Below, one piece after another: positions 46,637 through 55,061 of a DNA stretch of 55,548 nt (position 1 is the first letter of the stretch; each line of letters starts with the position of its first letter). The position numbers and the translations under genes were made by a program. The notes under the pieces are model-generated. The model had not been told where the DNA came from, searched no databases, and saw only the letters and a list, made by a program, of their open reading frames with translations. Source of the DNA: Spirochaetota bacterium. Its GTDB lineage: Bacteria > Spirochaetota > B62-G9 > DRHN01. Location: the NCBI GenBank assembly GCA_016934265.1, contig JAFGTF010000037.1:1-55548 (forward strand), given 5' to 3'.

Positions 46637-48730
46637 TTACTCTTTCATCTTGAGCGAGGGCAGAACCACCTCGAAACTGGTACCCGTACTGGTCCTTAAC
46701 AATGTAATACGGCCGTACAGGCTTTCGACAAGGGTTTTCGTCACGGAAAGGCCGAGCCCGCTTCCGCTTTTCTTGGTGGTGAAAAACGGATCGTATATTC
46801 TCTTTCTGTCCCGCTCCGGTATACCGGGGCCGTCGTCGCGGACTATTACGGCTGCGGAGTCTTCTTCCGTTGAGATGGACACCTCGATGTCGCCCCCGTC
46901 GTTTATCGCTTCGATGGAGTTCAACGCGAGGTTGAGAAATATCTGAAACAGGAGATTGGGATCGGAAGAGATAACGCACGGCTTTGCACAGGCTATGGTG
47001 AAGCGTATTCCCCTGTCTTTCAGTTTATACTCGAGGAAACTCCGAAGCTTCGTGAATACTGCGGCTAAATTCACCGATTCAACTTCGGGACTCTTCTGGT
47101 AATTGACGTTGAGGAGCTTGTTTGCGAGGATGTTTATGCGGTCCGCCTCCTCCTGGATGTACCGGAGCATGGTGATTCGTTCCGTCTCGTCGATCTGGTC
47201 CTTCAAAATCGTCTCTACCGAGGTCGAAATGATCGAAAGCGGGTTCCTGATCTCATGGGCGAGGCCGGAGGCCATCTGACCCACCACCATATACTGCTCC
47301 ATCCTGTACTGGTGCTTCTCTATCTCGCGCTCGTTCTCGTACATCCTGCACCGGTCGATGAGAGGCGGAATGATCACCTTCAGGTAGTTCAAAGAAGAGA
47401 TGTCCTCATAGCTCCATCTGCCCAGCAGGCTCCGCTTCGGAAGAAGGACCAAGGAGATGATCTGCCCGCGCCGTTTTATAGGGAGGACGAGATTGACCTC
47501 GGAGTCGTAGAGCAGATCGATCTCCTGCCGCCCGTTCAGGTGCAACAGAAGCTCCTCGAGCGTCACGCCTCTGTCGATCTTCCCGAGTGCCCTCAGCAGT
47601 CCGGAGCCCCCCTCTATCACGGGATTCTTCCCCCCCTCGACATCGGTGTACGTATTCGTATCGTCGTTGAAGACGAGAAGGCTCACCTTCTCTATCCTGA
47701 AGTACGTCCTGAACACCTCCTTCAGTCTCCGCTTCAGGTCTTTCAGTGTAATCGCATAGGAGAGGTGCTCCAGAGGCTCTATATCCGTCGTCCTGAATGC
47801 AGGGACATTCGGAAACCGCCTCCGTAATACCGATATATCGAAAACCCTGCGAACCATCATAACGACGAGGTAGATGACGAAAACCTCCAGCACGAGCGCG
47901 ATGCTCGGGTGCAGCATCAGCACTTCGGCGATCCGGTGCTGGTTGCTCAGGACGGCGTATATATAAATGAAAACTAGTATGGCGATGAGCGCCGGGTAGA
48001 AGATGATCCCGTTGACGAACCGGCGAAGATCGACGATATGAAAACGAAATACGAGGATGACGAGGAATGCGGTAAACGCGAAGAAGAGAAAGCTGATCCA
48101 GGGAAACGGTATGACAAAAAAGAAATTGATGACATCCACGGTAATGAGAATGAGCGCCATCGGTATGCCGACGGTGGTGAGAAGGTATATGGTTTTGCGC
48201 TCGTATGGTATAATCTTCATTTTTGAAGCGAGGAGCAGGTTACGTGTCGTCAGGACTAAAAGCCCCACGGAGTAGCAGGTAACAAGGAAATAGAGGAGAA
48301 TGAAAATAAGGGGAAGCTTCCGAAAAGAAAAGTTCACGAATATGGAAGAGAGAAACGTCCTGTTGACGAGGTACTCTCTCGGAAACACGAGCGCCATGAG
48401 CACGGAGAGCACGAAGGCGGTTCCGTATACGAGTATCGTGTACTTATCATCGATCTTCCTTCGTACAGGATAGTGGAGCGAGAGGGTGAAGAACAGCGGC
48501 GAGAAGAAGGATATCCCGAGCGAGCCGGGGAGTATGGTTGCGTAGAGGAGCTTTTTACCCTCCATCCGCAGGTAGAAGAGGAGGCTGATATCCAAGAGCA
48601 GTATACAGGCGATGATAAGGGTTAGGATCCGGTTCAGATCGCTCTTTGCATTGTAGGTCCAGACCACGTACCCGAGCGTGAGGTTTATGAGAAAGATAAT
48701 GATCTGGATATGAAAATAAACCGGAGCCAT
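46637..48730 (-). CDS. Multi-pass membrane sensor histidine kinase
   Basis: The product is 697 residues. Eight or so transmembrane helices fill residues 1-300, resembling the N-terminal 7TM/histidine-kinase sensor region of PEP-CTERM/XrtA-type and sporulation-like kinases. A GAF-like domain (about 325-450) follows, then the phosphoacceptor box ASGLAHEIRNPLS, N-box NLALNSIEAI, and ATP-binding GSGLGLSVTK. It has no receiver. It is first in the operon with both sigma-54 response regulators. The ribosome site is weak. The signal is unknown; the membrane domain suggests envelope or lipid state. Confidence 0.9.
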   Translation of the reverse strand: MAPVYFHIQIIIFLINLTLGYVVWTYNAKSDLNRILTLIIACILLLDISLLFYLRMEGKKLLYATILPGSLGISFFSPLFFTLSLHYPVRRKIDDKYTILVYGTAFVLSVLMALVFPREYLVNRTFLSSIFVNFSFRKLPLIFILLYFLVTCYSVGLLVLTTRNLLLASKMKIIPYERKTIYLLTTVGIPMALILITVDVINFFFVIPFPWISFLFFAFTAFLVILVFRFHIVDLRRFVNGIIFYPALIAILVFIYIYAVLSNQHRIAEVLMLHPSIALVLEVFVIYLVVMMVRRVFDISVLRRRFPNVPAFRTTDIEPLEHLSYAITLKDLKRRLKEVFRTYFRIEKVSLLVFNDDTNTYTDVEGGKNPVIEGGSGLLRALGKIDRGVTLEELLLHLNGRQEIDLLYDSEVNLVLPIKRRGQIISLVLLPKRSLLGRWSYEDISSLNYLKVIIPPLIDRCRMYENEREIEKHQYRMEQYMVVGQMASGLAHEIRNPLSIISTSVETILKDQIDETERITMLRYIQEEADRINILANKLLNVNYQKSPEVESVNLAAVFTKLRSFLEYKLKDRGIRFTIACAKPCVISSDPNLLFQIFLNLALNSIEAINDGGDIEVSISTEEDSAAVIVRDDGPGIPERDRKRIYDPFFTTKKSGSGLGLSVTKTLVESLYGRITLLRTSTGTSFEVVLPSLKMKE

Positions 48731-48824
48731 ACTGATAATTTTATTCCATTACCCGGCTTTTACAACGGGAAATATATAACGGGAGATTTATAATAAAGTG
48801 AAAAAGTCATCCGCCCCCAAGTGG

Positions 48825-50222
48825 TCAGGCGGTCTGCTCCCGTGTTTCACGCTCCGGCTCCTCGATTCCTCGAACCGTTTCCTGATAGATGCTACAGCCG
48901 GGATCCGCACCGAGAATGTCGCCGTAGGCGAGTGCGCGCGCCCTGCATCCTCCGCATACGTAGTGGTATTTCGGGCACCTGAAATGATAGTGCGCCCTGT
49001 CGGAAAGCGCCCTGCATAGCTCCGAGTCTTTCCATATGTCTATGAGCCGTTTCTTCCCGACGTCGCCGATCTCCACCTGAGGCATGAACACACAGGGACT
49101 CATCATCCCGTTCGGCTGTACCGCCGCGTACACTCTACCGGCCCCGCACCCGCCGGCATACTTGATGATACCCTTGATGGATGACCCGGCATCCACGGTA
49201 TAGTGAAAAAGCCCGGCCGTCTTGCCTTCCGACTGCTCGTAGAGAACACGGCAGTACACGGGCGATGTACTTATCATATTGAGGTTCGTCCGTTTTCTTT
49301 TTTGATGCCACTCCGCGAGCATGGTTAAGAGCTCTTCACGCTGTTCCGGTGCAAGGTCGTTCTTGTGATCGTCGCATCCCCTCCCAGTGGGAATGAAATT
49401 GTAGTGGCTGAATGAGTTCACCCCGAGTTCGGCGGCCATCGTGAGAATATCGGGAACCTCGACGAAGTTTCTCTGTGTCACCACGGTATTGATGCCGACA
49501 TGGAGGTAGGGGTTTTTCACGAGGTTTCTTATGCCCCGTATCGTTCGATCGTAGCTTCCCTTGCCCCGTATGAATTCGTGCGACTCTTTCGTCGCGCCGT
49601 CGAGGCTGACGAAAACGTTCTTTACGCCGCTGTCGGCGAGCCTATCCACCAGTGACCTTTCCTCGAGCAGCGTGCCGTTCGTTGCGATGCTTATATGGAG
49701 GAATTTCGCCGCATACTCGAGCACGTCCCAGAATCGCGGACCCATGATGGGCTCCCCCCCGGAAATTGCGAGAAACGCCACATTCGCATCGACCATCTCA
49801 TTGATCAGATTTATCCGCTCTTCGAAGGAAAGCTCGTCATCGAGGGGCCTGCCTGCGCTCTGGTAACAGTATCTGCACCGCAGGTTGCAGAGGCTCGTGT
49901 AGTTCCATACGATGAGCAGCGGCCCGTCGAACCTGAACGGCTGCTCGAGACCGTTGTTCGCCACGGTTCTTATCACGTTTAAAACGGTTTGCCGGTTATA
50001 ACGGTTTGAAAAAAATTTCTTTTTAAGCTCTTTGCTCATTCCGAGTTTCTTCATCCCGAGGCTGACCGCGATCTTGAGCGGTACTCTCCCAAAGAACGGA
50101 CCTATTCCTTTCTGTTTGGGTGCGCCGAACATCTCGTCAATACGGCTTTGCCCCTTATAGCCGTAGTAACGCAATATTCCCCGCACCGCCTTGCTGTTCA
50201 TCACTTTCTCGATATCAGGCAT
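48825..50222 (-). CDS. Radical SAM/SPASM protein (AhbD/NirJ-like subgroup)
   Basis: This is a cytoplasmic Fe-S enzyme of 465 residues. The radical-SAM cluster motif is CNLRCRYC (C112, C116, C119), with the SAM-binding GGEP at 155-158. The C-terminal SPASM region holds C359, C377, C416, C423, C426 and C443 for auxiliary clusters, in the pattern VCGGCRARA-x-A-x-G-D-x-x-x-A-D-P-G-C known from AhbC/AhbD and NirJ tetrapyrrole enzymes and related proteins. An N-terminal extension of about 100 residues is basic. No other heme or peptide-maturation gene is next to it, so the substrate (tetrapyrrole or peptide) is open. The ATG has a GGGA site. Confidence 0.85.
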   Translation of the reverse strand: MPDIEKVMNSKAVRGILRYYGYKGQSRIDEMFGAPKQKGIGPFFGRVPLKIAVSLGMKKLGMSKELKKKFFSNRYNRQTVLNVIRTVANNGLEQPFRFDGPLLIVWNYTSLCNLRCRYCYQSAGRPLDDELSFEERINLINEMVDANVAFLAISGGEPIMGPRFWDVLEYAAKFLHISIATNGTLLEERSLVDRLADSGVKNVFVSLDGATKESHEFIRGKGSYDRTIRGIRNLVKNPYLHVGINTVVTQRNFVEVPDILTMAAELGVNSFSHYNFIPTGRGCDDHKNDLAPEQREELLTMLAEWHQKRKRTNLNMISTSPVYCRVLYEQSEGKTAGLFHYTVDAGSSIKGIIKYAGGCGAGRVYAAVQPNGMMSPCVFMPQVEIGDVGKKRLIDIWKDSELCRALSDRAHYHFRCPKYHYVCGGCRARALAYGDILGADPGCSIYQETVRGIEEPERETREQTA

Positions 50223-50345
50223 ATACCGTTCCCTTCTTTATATATTCTACGCAAAGGAGAGCAATTCCCATGCCATAATATAGAATTAAGCTAATTAACC
50301 ATATTACTAGAAATAGAGCGTAGCCGTCCCTCATACGACCCCCGA

Positions 50346-50372
50346 GGTGCGAGATAAACTCTCGCACCTTTT
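50346..50372 (+). terminator. Plus-strand intrinsic terminator with no gene before it
   Basis: GGTGCGAGA (50346-50354), loop TAAAC, and TCTCGCACC (50360-50368) form a perfect nine-pair stem followed by TTTT (50369-50372). No plus-strand coding gene ends here. It may terminate a small RNA or leader from 50230-50345. The alcohol dehydrogenase promoter lies downstream. Confidence 0.65.
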
Positions 50373-50425
50373 GTACAACAAAAACCGTAACGCATGCTCA
50401 CGCAGCGCCCGTTTTCCATATCCGC

Positions 50426-50454
50426 TTGCTTTTCACGGCTTTGGACAATACACT
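50426..50454 (+). promoter_or_regulatory. Probable promoter of the alcohol dehydrogenase gene
   Basis: TTGCTT (50426-50431), a 17-nt spacer and TACACT (50449-50454), about 37 nt before the ATG at 50491. Match to consensus is moderate. Confidence 0.45.
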
Positions 50455-50490
50455 ATAGAAGAACGTCATCTTACAACCGGGAGTACTGAA

Positions 50491-51618
50491 ATGGGTGAGT
50501 ACGGCTTGAAATCGACACTTATTTTGCCGAAGCAAATATTGTTCGGTACCGGTGTGAGGGCGGATCTCGCAAAACTGGCGAAGAGGTTCGGGAACAAGGT
50601 TCTGCTCGTATACGGCGGGAGATCGTTTGCGGAAAGCGGCATGAAATCGGAGGTCTCAGGCCTTTTCGGGCAGGCCGGCATGGAGGTATATGAGATGGGC
50701 GGTACGGGTCACGACCCCGATGAAGATACCATAAACAGGGCCGTTGTCACCGTACTCGATATCAAGCCCGACTGTATCGTGGGGATCGGGGGGGGGAGCG
50801 TCATCGACACCGCGAAGGCGGCCTCGATCATCGTGACAAACGGCGGCGCAGTGAAGGATTATTGGGGAGGCCGTAAGTTCGTAAACCCTTCAATACCCTA
50901 CATCGCGGTACCCACGACCGCAGGCACTGGTGCGGAGGTGACGAAAAACGCCGTTATTACATCGGCTGATAAAAGTTACAAGAAAAGCATCAGAAGCGAG
51001 CTCATGATACCGGATATCGCGCTCGTCGACCCTTCGCTGACCCTTACCGTCCCCCCACCGGTAACGGCGGACACCGGTCTCGACGCGCTCGTCCAGAACA
51101 TCGAGGCGTACACTTCGAAAAATTCAGGTCCGATTACGGATACGCTTGCAAGAAAGGGAATCGAGCTCGCCGGCCGATACCTCGTCCGTGGATTCGAAGA
51201 CCCGGCCGATCTCGAGGCGCGGGAGGCTTTGTCACTCGCATCGTTGTACGGAGGTATCACACTCCTGAACGCGGGGCTCGGGCTCGCACACGGGCTTTCA
51301 CACCCGATAGGGATACGTTTCGGCGTGCCGCACGGCAGAGCGTGTGCCGCGGTGATGCCGAAGGTGATGGAGTATAACTATCCCGCCCAAAAACGGAAAT
51401 ATGATGAAATCGGTATGCTCCTCGGGGCTAAAAACAGCATCGACGGATTTATCGGGCTCATCGAGAAGCTCGATATCCCGCGACGCCTTAGACTCCTCGG
51501 AATCACGGAGGCCGATCTCAAGACCATTGTTACGGAATCGAGAGGCGGGAGCAGAAATTACAATCCGATCCCTCACACGGACGAGACGGTGGAGAAGATG
51601 CTTCGGGAGATGTTATAA
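50491..51618 (+). CDS. Iron-type (group III) alcohol dehydrogenase family protein
   Basis: The product is 375 residues from the ATG at 50491 with GGGAG seven bases upstream. NAD(P) site GIGGGSVIDTAKA (98-110), TTAGTGAEVTKNA, and the metal region TGLDALVQNIEAY, AHGLSHPIG and VPHGRA. The metal ligands would be D198, Q202, H267 and H281. The usual second ligand is His at position 202, so the change to Gln is notable; a subgroup of this family has the same change. The enzyme reduces aldehydes or oxidises alcohols or polyols, or could act as a maleylacetate-type reductase. The gene has no same-strand partner. Confidence 0.88.
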   Translation: MGEYGLKSTLILPKQILFGTGVRADLAKLAKRFGNKVLLVYGGRSFAESGMKSEVSGLFGQAGMEVYEMGGTGHDPDEDTINRAVVTVLDIKPDCIVGIGGGSVIDTAKAASIIVTNGGAVKDYWGGRKFVNPSIPYIAVPTTAGTGAEVTKNAVITSADKSYKKSIRSELMIPDIALVDPSLTLTVPPPVTADTGLDALVQNIEAYTSKNSGPITDTLARKGIELAGRYLVRGFEDPADLEAREALSLASLYGGITLLNAGLGLAHGLSHPIGIRFGVPHGRACAAVMPKVMEYNYPAQKRKYDEIGMLLGAKNSIDGFIGLIEKLDIPRRLRLLGITEADLKTIVTESRGGSRNYNPIPHTDETVEKMLREML

Positions 51619-51691
51619 CATCGAAAAAGGGGCTTGGGACTGGGGATTTGAGGTGAGAGGTTTTGTGGCGCGGATCTCCAACCCCCGATCC

Positions 51692-52444
51692 CTATTCCCG
51701 AATTCCCGGTATCTTCCCTACCGCGCAGAGGTATACGGGGATTTGGTCCGTCCCGTCGATGCCTAAAAGATCTGAAAGCGCGTCGTCGTCGAATGCAGCG
51801 ATCGCGCACGCACCGCACCCGACCGACAGTGAGGCGAGATAGAGGTTCTGGCACACGTGCCCCGCGTCGAGATGTATATACCTGTAGCCGCGCTCGCCGT
51901 ATCTCCACGTCATCCGATAGACGACCGCTGTCCAGATCATCGTGACGGCGCTCTGTGCCACGAACCGCTGTCCGTAACAGCAGGAAACGGCCTTTCCGGC
52001 AAGCCCTGTATCCTCGGCACGCACAACGAGATCGTGGGTCAAAGCCCTGTAGCGGTACAGCCCGGGCAGGATGCTTTCGACCCTGTTCACGAGCAGGTAG
52101 GTCTCGAAAGCGTGTCTCGCACCTGCCGAGGGTACGGTCCTGAGGGTGCAGCAGCCGGGCAGTACCTCCCGCACCCCCTGCGTACACCACAGCAGGTAGG
52201 AAAGCTCATCTCGTGAGAGCGGCTTTTGAGCATATTCCCGCACGCTCCTTCTCTTTTCGATCGCATCCCTCAGGTCGATCGCATCCGCTTCAATCTCCTC
52301 AGGCTTCCGCAGCCGGACTACCCCCGCGTCCGGCTCCGTCTCGAACGGAGGAAGCGGGACACCGAGCGACCGGTCTGACGGATCCAGATACCGGTGCTTC
52401 GTCCGCCCCATAAAGGCGAAGCCGATGCCGTTTTCCATCTTCAT
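51692..52444 (-). CDS. Nitroreductase-family protein (SagB-type)
   Basis: This is an FMN-dependent oxidoreductase of 250 residues. RRSVREYAQKPLSRDELSYLL near 64-84 is the first FMN-binding helix of the nitroreductase fold, and the C-terminal CGACAIAAFDDDALSDLLG with the following strand matches the second. The spacing resembles SagB-type dehydrogenases, which oxidise azolines in peptide toxins, and their relatives of unknown function. No precursor peptide or cyclodehydratase gene is seen. It starts 13 bases after the NudC-like gene, with GGGGAT upstream, so both are co-transcribed. Confidence 0.82.
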   Translation of the reverse strand: MKMENGIGFAFMGRTKHRYLDPSDRSLGVPLPPFETEPDAGVVRLRKPEEIEADAIDLRDAIEKRRSVREYAQKPLSRDELSYLLWCTQGVREVLPGCCTLRTVPSAGARHAFETYLLVNRVESILPGLYRYRALTHDLVVRAEDTGLAGKAVSCCYGQRFVAQSAVTMIWTAVVYRMTWRYGERGYRYIHLDAGHVCQNLYLASLSVGCGACAIAAFDDDALSDLLGIDGTDQIPVYLCAVGKIPGIRE

Positions 52445-52457
52445 GAGTCACATCCCC

Positions 52458-53294
52458 CTATCGCTTCGTGTCGACAAACCAGTCGATGAGTCTTCGTGCG
52501 ATCGTCCCGTGCGGCGGTATCTCGGGCAGCATGTCTTTGTCAAACCATCCCGCGTCCACGATCTCCGAGGGATCCGGTACGATCTCACCATCAGAATACC
52601 GCGCGGTAAACGCAATCATCAGAGAATGAGGAAAGGGCCAGGGCTGGCTTGCGAAGTAGCGTATATCGGTAACCGTGATGCCCACCTCCTCGAGCACCTC
52701 ACGCTGCAGGCACCCCTCGAGGTTCTCCCCGGGCTCGACAAATCCAGCGAGCACACTGTACAACCCCGTACGGAACCTTCTTGACCGTGCGAGAAGAATC
52801 TTCCGGTTTCTCGTAATCGCAACGATGATTGCGGGAGATATTCTCGGGTAGCTTGCCAGGCCGCATCTACTGCATACGAGCGCCCTTTCGTTTTCCGACA
52901 ACACCGTGCGTCTGCCGCACCGTCCGCAGTAACGGTGGGTACGAAGCCAGTATGCCGTCTGTGAGGCAATACCCGCCGTCCTGAAGAGCTCGTCGTCAAA
53001 AAATCCGAGAAGAGATCTCAGCCCGGAAAACAGTATTCGCGTATCTTGCAGGCCGCTTTCTTTGATATCGAGGCCTTCCGAAACCGCGAGGTAACAGGGA
53101 ACGGAATCGAGCGTGCCTATAAAAATCGTATCTCGGGGGACTCTTATCCCCCTTTCCTCGAGAAAACCTGCCTTCGGGACTTTCGGGCCTTCCGCGTCCT
53201 CTATAACGAGTATCTCGTCCCCTCTGAAAAAAAACAGGTACGGATCATCATGCAGGCCTTCTTCATGGGGAATCACTCCGGGTTCGAACGTCAT
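52458..53294 (-). CDS. nudC: NADH pyrophosphatase (NudC-like Nudix hydrolase)
   Basis: The product is 278 residues from the ATG at 53292-53294, which has the good site CAGGAAACAGCGC; longer in-frame starts lack one. A variable N-terminal domain is followed by a zinc ribbon (C123, C126, C141, C144: YCGRCG...CSRCG), the Nudix box GFVEPGENLEGCLQREVLEEVGI (about 184-206), and the NudC signature SQPWPFPHSLM. NudC hydrolyses NAD(H) to NMN(H) and AMP and removes NAD caps from RNA. It is the first gene of a pair with the nitroreductase. Confidence 0.92.
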   Translation of the reverse strand: MTFEPGVIPHEEGLHDDPYLFFFRGDEILVIEDAEGPKVPKAGFLEERGIRVPRDTIFIGTLDSVPCYLAVSEGLDIKESGLQDTRILFSGLRSLLGFFDDELFRTAGIASQTAYWLRTHRYCGRCGRRTVLSENERALVCSRCGLASYPRISPAIIVAITRNRKILLARSRRFRTGLYSVLAGFVEPGENLEGCLQREVLEEVGITVTDIRYFASQPWPFPHSLMIAFTARYSDGEIVPDPSEIVDAGWFDKDMLPEIPPHGTIARRLIDWFVDTKR

Positions 53295-53467
53295 GCGCTG
53301 TTTCCTGTTCGTAAGGATATGCATAGTAAAATAGCGTATCGTACGTCTTCGGTCGAGCCGAAAAGAGCAGTACGGATACGGGGAGGAGCAACCCAATTAA
53401 GCCTTGTAATTACCGAATGGTTTCTGTACATTATCGGTATACCGATACTTTCAAGCTCGGAGTAGAC

Positions 53468-53806
53468 ATGTCTGCACCGAAGAAGTTTCGCATAATCCCT
53501 CATGAGGCGGGGAGCGATAGTAACCGTGCGGACGCCATCTTTACGGCGCCAATGGACCCTGCAGAGTGGAAGGAGTTCCGGGATATACTGCTCTCAATGA
53601 TAAAGAAGGGGTTTATATACTGGCGATTCAACCTGCAGGGAATAGAGTACCCCACCTCCACGGACTTGGGGATGTGGGTAACCTGTAATGCGACAGTTTC
53701 GAGCCAGTCCGGAAGCATAGAGTTTCTCATCTCTGAAAATTCGAATTTGCGGAAGGTTCTCTCACTTACAAAGCTCGACACCATTTTCACCATTGTGCCC
53801 CTATAA
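53468..53806 (+). CDS. STAS-domain protein (anti-sigma-factor antagonist-like)
   Basis: The product is 112 residues from the ATG at 53468 with GGAG upstream. A STAS fold is suggested by FRDILLSMIKKGFIYWRFNLQGI, the turn YPTSTDLGMWV (the region that normally carries the regulatory Ser as 'D-S-(S/T)-G-L-G') and SNLRKVLSLTKLDTIFTIV. STAS proteins bind switch kinases or anti-sigma factors. The usual phospho-serine motif is degenerate here but Ser/Thr residues are available. No anti-sigma factor or phosphatase gene is adjacent. The gene is divergent from nudC. Confidence 0.72.
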   Translation: MSAPKKFRIIPHEAGSDSNRADAIFTAPMDPAEWKEFRDILLSMIKKGFIYWRFNLQGIEYPTSTDLGMWVTCNATVSSQSGSIEFLISENSNLRKVLSLTKLDTIFTIVPL

Positions 53807-54080
53807 GAAATAACTACGAAGACATATCCCTCGTATCCAAACGTACATCAATGATATCAATAACCCTTTTCCCTTTGTCTCCGGGATCTCGGAAAGATTG
53901 CGCCGACGTTATCCTGCACGAAATCCAAAAAAAGACGGCGTTCGTGTCTTTTATAAACTGACAGCTGTCTTCTATTTCGCAAAACAACGGTGGATTTCAA
54001 GTTTTTACACCGTACAGCCGCATACGAAAAGCACGAGGGCATCACACGATTTCGGTTTTAGTAACTTGTGGAAAACCGTA

Positions 54081-54959
54081 CTAATAGACCACGATAATGC
54101 CTTTATCTCTCAGCATATCGATTTCCGATGCGTCTTTAATCCTGTTTCCCGTGAGATTGACGTACTTGAGGTTATAGAGGCCAAAAAGAGGATTAACGTG
54201 TTCGATAGCGTTGAAGGAAAGATCGAGCTCCTTCAGACCGGACAACAGGGAAAGCGCCTCCACATCGCTGACGCGGTTTTCTGCGATAAAAAGCGATTCG
54301 AGGTTCAAAAGAGAGGATAAAGGCCCCAGGTCCCCGATCCTGTTGCCCGAAAGATTGAGGCTCGTGACGTTGCTGAGGTGCTCGATGCCGTCCAGATGCA
54401 GGATGCCGTAATCCGAGAGGTCGAGCTCACCGTCAAGCGAATTCAAGTCGAACGGCGTCATGATGTGGCTGGTGCCCCCGCAGAGCTCCCGCGAAAGCGC
54501 CTCATAGACATCTATCTCCACCGCCGTATCCGTGTCATCGGCTTCATCGTAGCGTGTGTGCTCGTCATCGACGATATTCATACCGAACTGATAGAAATCA
54601 TCACCGTCTATGTCGTAGTCCTCCTGGTACTCGACGGATACGGCTTTTTGTCTTCGTTCGAACGTGAAGACCCTCTCGCAGTGTCTCAGCGAATCGATAT
54701 CACGATTCCTGAAGAAACAGTCGATCTCGCTGTTGATGGCATTGTACCTGTCCGGATGGTAGGTCTGGATTAGCGTTGAAAACAGGCGGTTTCTCTTTAT
54801 CGATCCGCAATCGAGGTCGAGAAAGGAAGCATACTCCTCCAACAGCGGATAGTTCTTTGCCTTGTATGCCTGAATGATCTCGGACGATATCTCCTTGAGC
54901 CTGTTCTCGCTCACCGTTTTTTTCAGCTTCCGGTAGATGCTTTTAATCTCTCCTTCCAT
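54081..54959 (-). CDS. SDS22-type leucine-rich-repeat protein with an HPD tripeptide
   Basis: The product is 292 residues with no signal peptide, so cytoplasmic. The N-terminal 100 residues are helical and include LIQTYHPDRYNAI (HPD at 68-70), which recalls the J-domain loop. A charged, Asp-rich linker (about 110-150) follows. Then come about five LRRs of SDS22 type with 22-residue spacing (DLSDYGILHLDGIEHL, LNLSGNRIGDLGPL, LFIAENRVSDVEAL, LDLSFNAIEHVNPL, VNLTGNRIKDASEI). LRRs mediate protein binding. The ATG has a GGGAG site. The partner is unknown. Confidence 0.78.
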   Translation of the reverse strand: MEGEIKSIYRKLKKTVSENRLKEISSEIIQAYKAKNYPLLEEYASFLDLDCGSIKRNRLFSTLIQTYHPDRYNAINSEIDCFFRNRDIDSLRHCERVFTFERRQKAVSVEYQEDYDIDGDDFYQFGMNIVDDEHTRYDEADDTDTAVEIDVYEALSRELCGGTSHIMTPFDLNSLDGELDLSDYGILHLDGIEHLSNVTSLNLSGNRIGDLGPLSSLLNLESLFIAENRVSDVEALSLLSGLKELDLSFNAIEHVNPLFGLYNLKYVNLTGNRIKDASEIDMLRDKGIIVVY

Positions 54960-55017
54960 TCGAACTCCCGTTACGGGCTAGGCAAATGAAGAACGTTTTT
55001 CTTTTATAAAACATCAT

Positions 55018-55033
55018 CCGCATTTAGATGCGG
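55018..55033 (-). terminator. Possible terminator after the last gene
   Basis: CCGCAT (55033-55028 on the minus strand) and ATGCGG (55023-55018) flank a four-base loop. ATGATGTTTT follows. It sits about 30 bases after the stop of the minus-strand gene at 55062. The U-tract is offset, so it is weak. Confidence 0.35.
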
Positions 55034-55061
55034 GAGACATTTTATTAAGAATAACATACCT

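Noticed and set aside
53857-54045. Minus-strand ORF and a neighbouring frame between the STAS and LRR genes
   Set aside because: Short, in competing frames and unrecognised; could be a remnant but cannot be supported.
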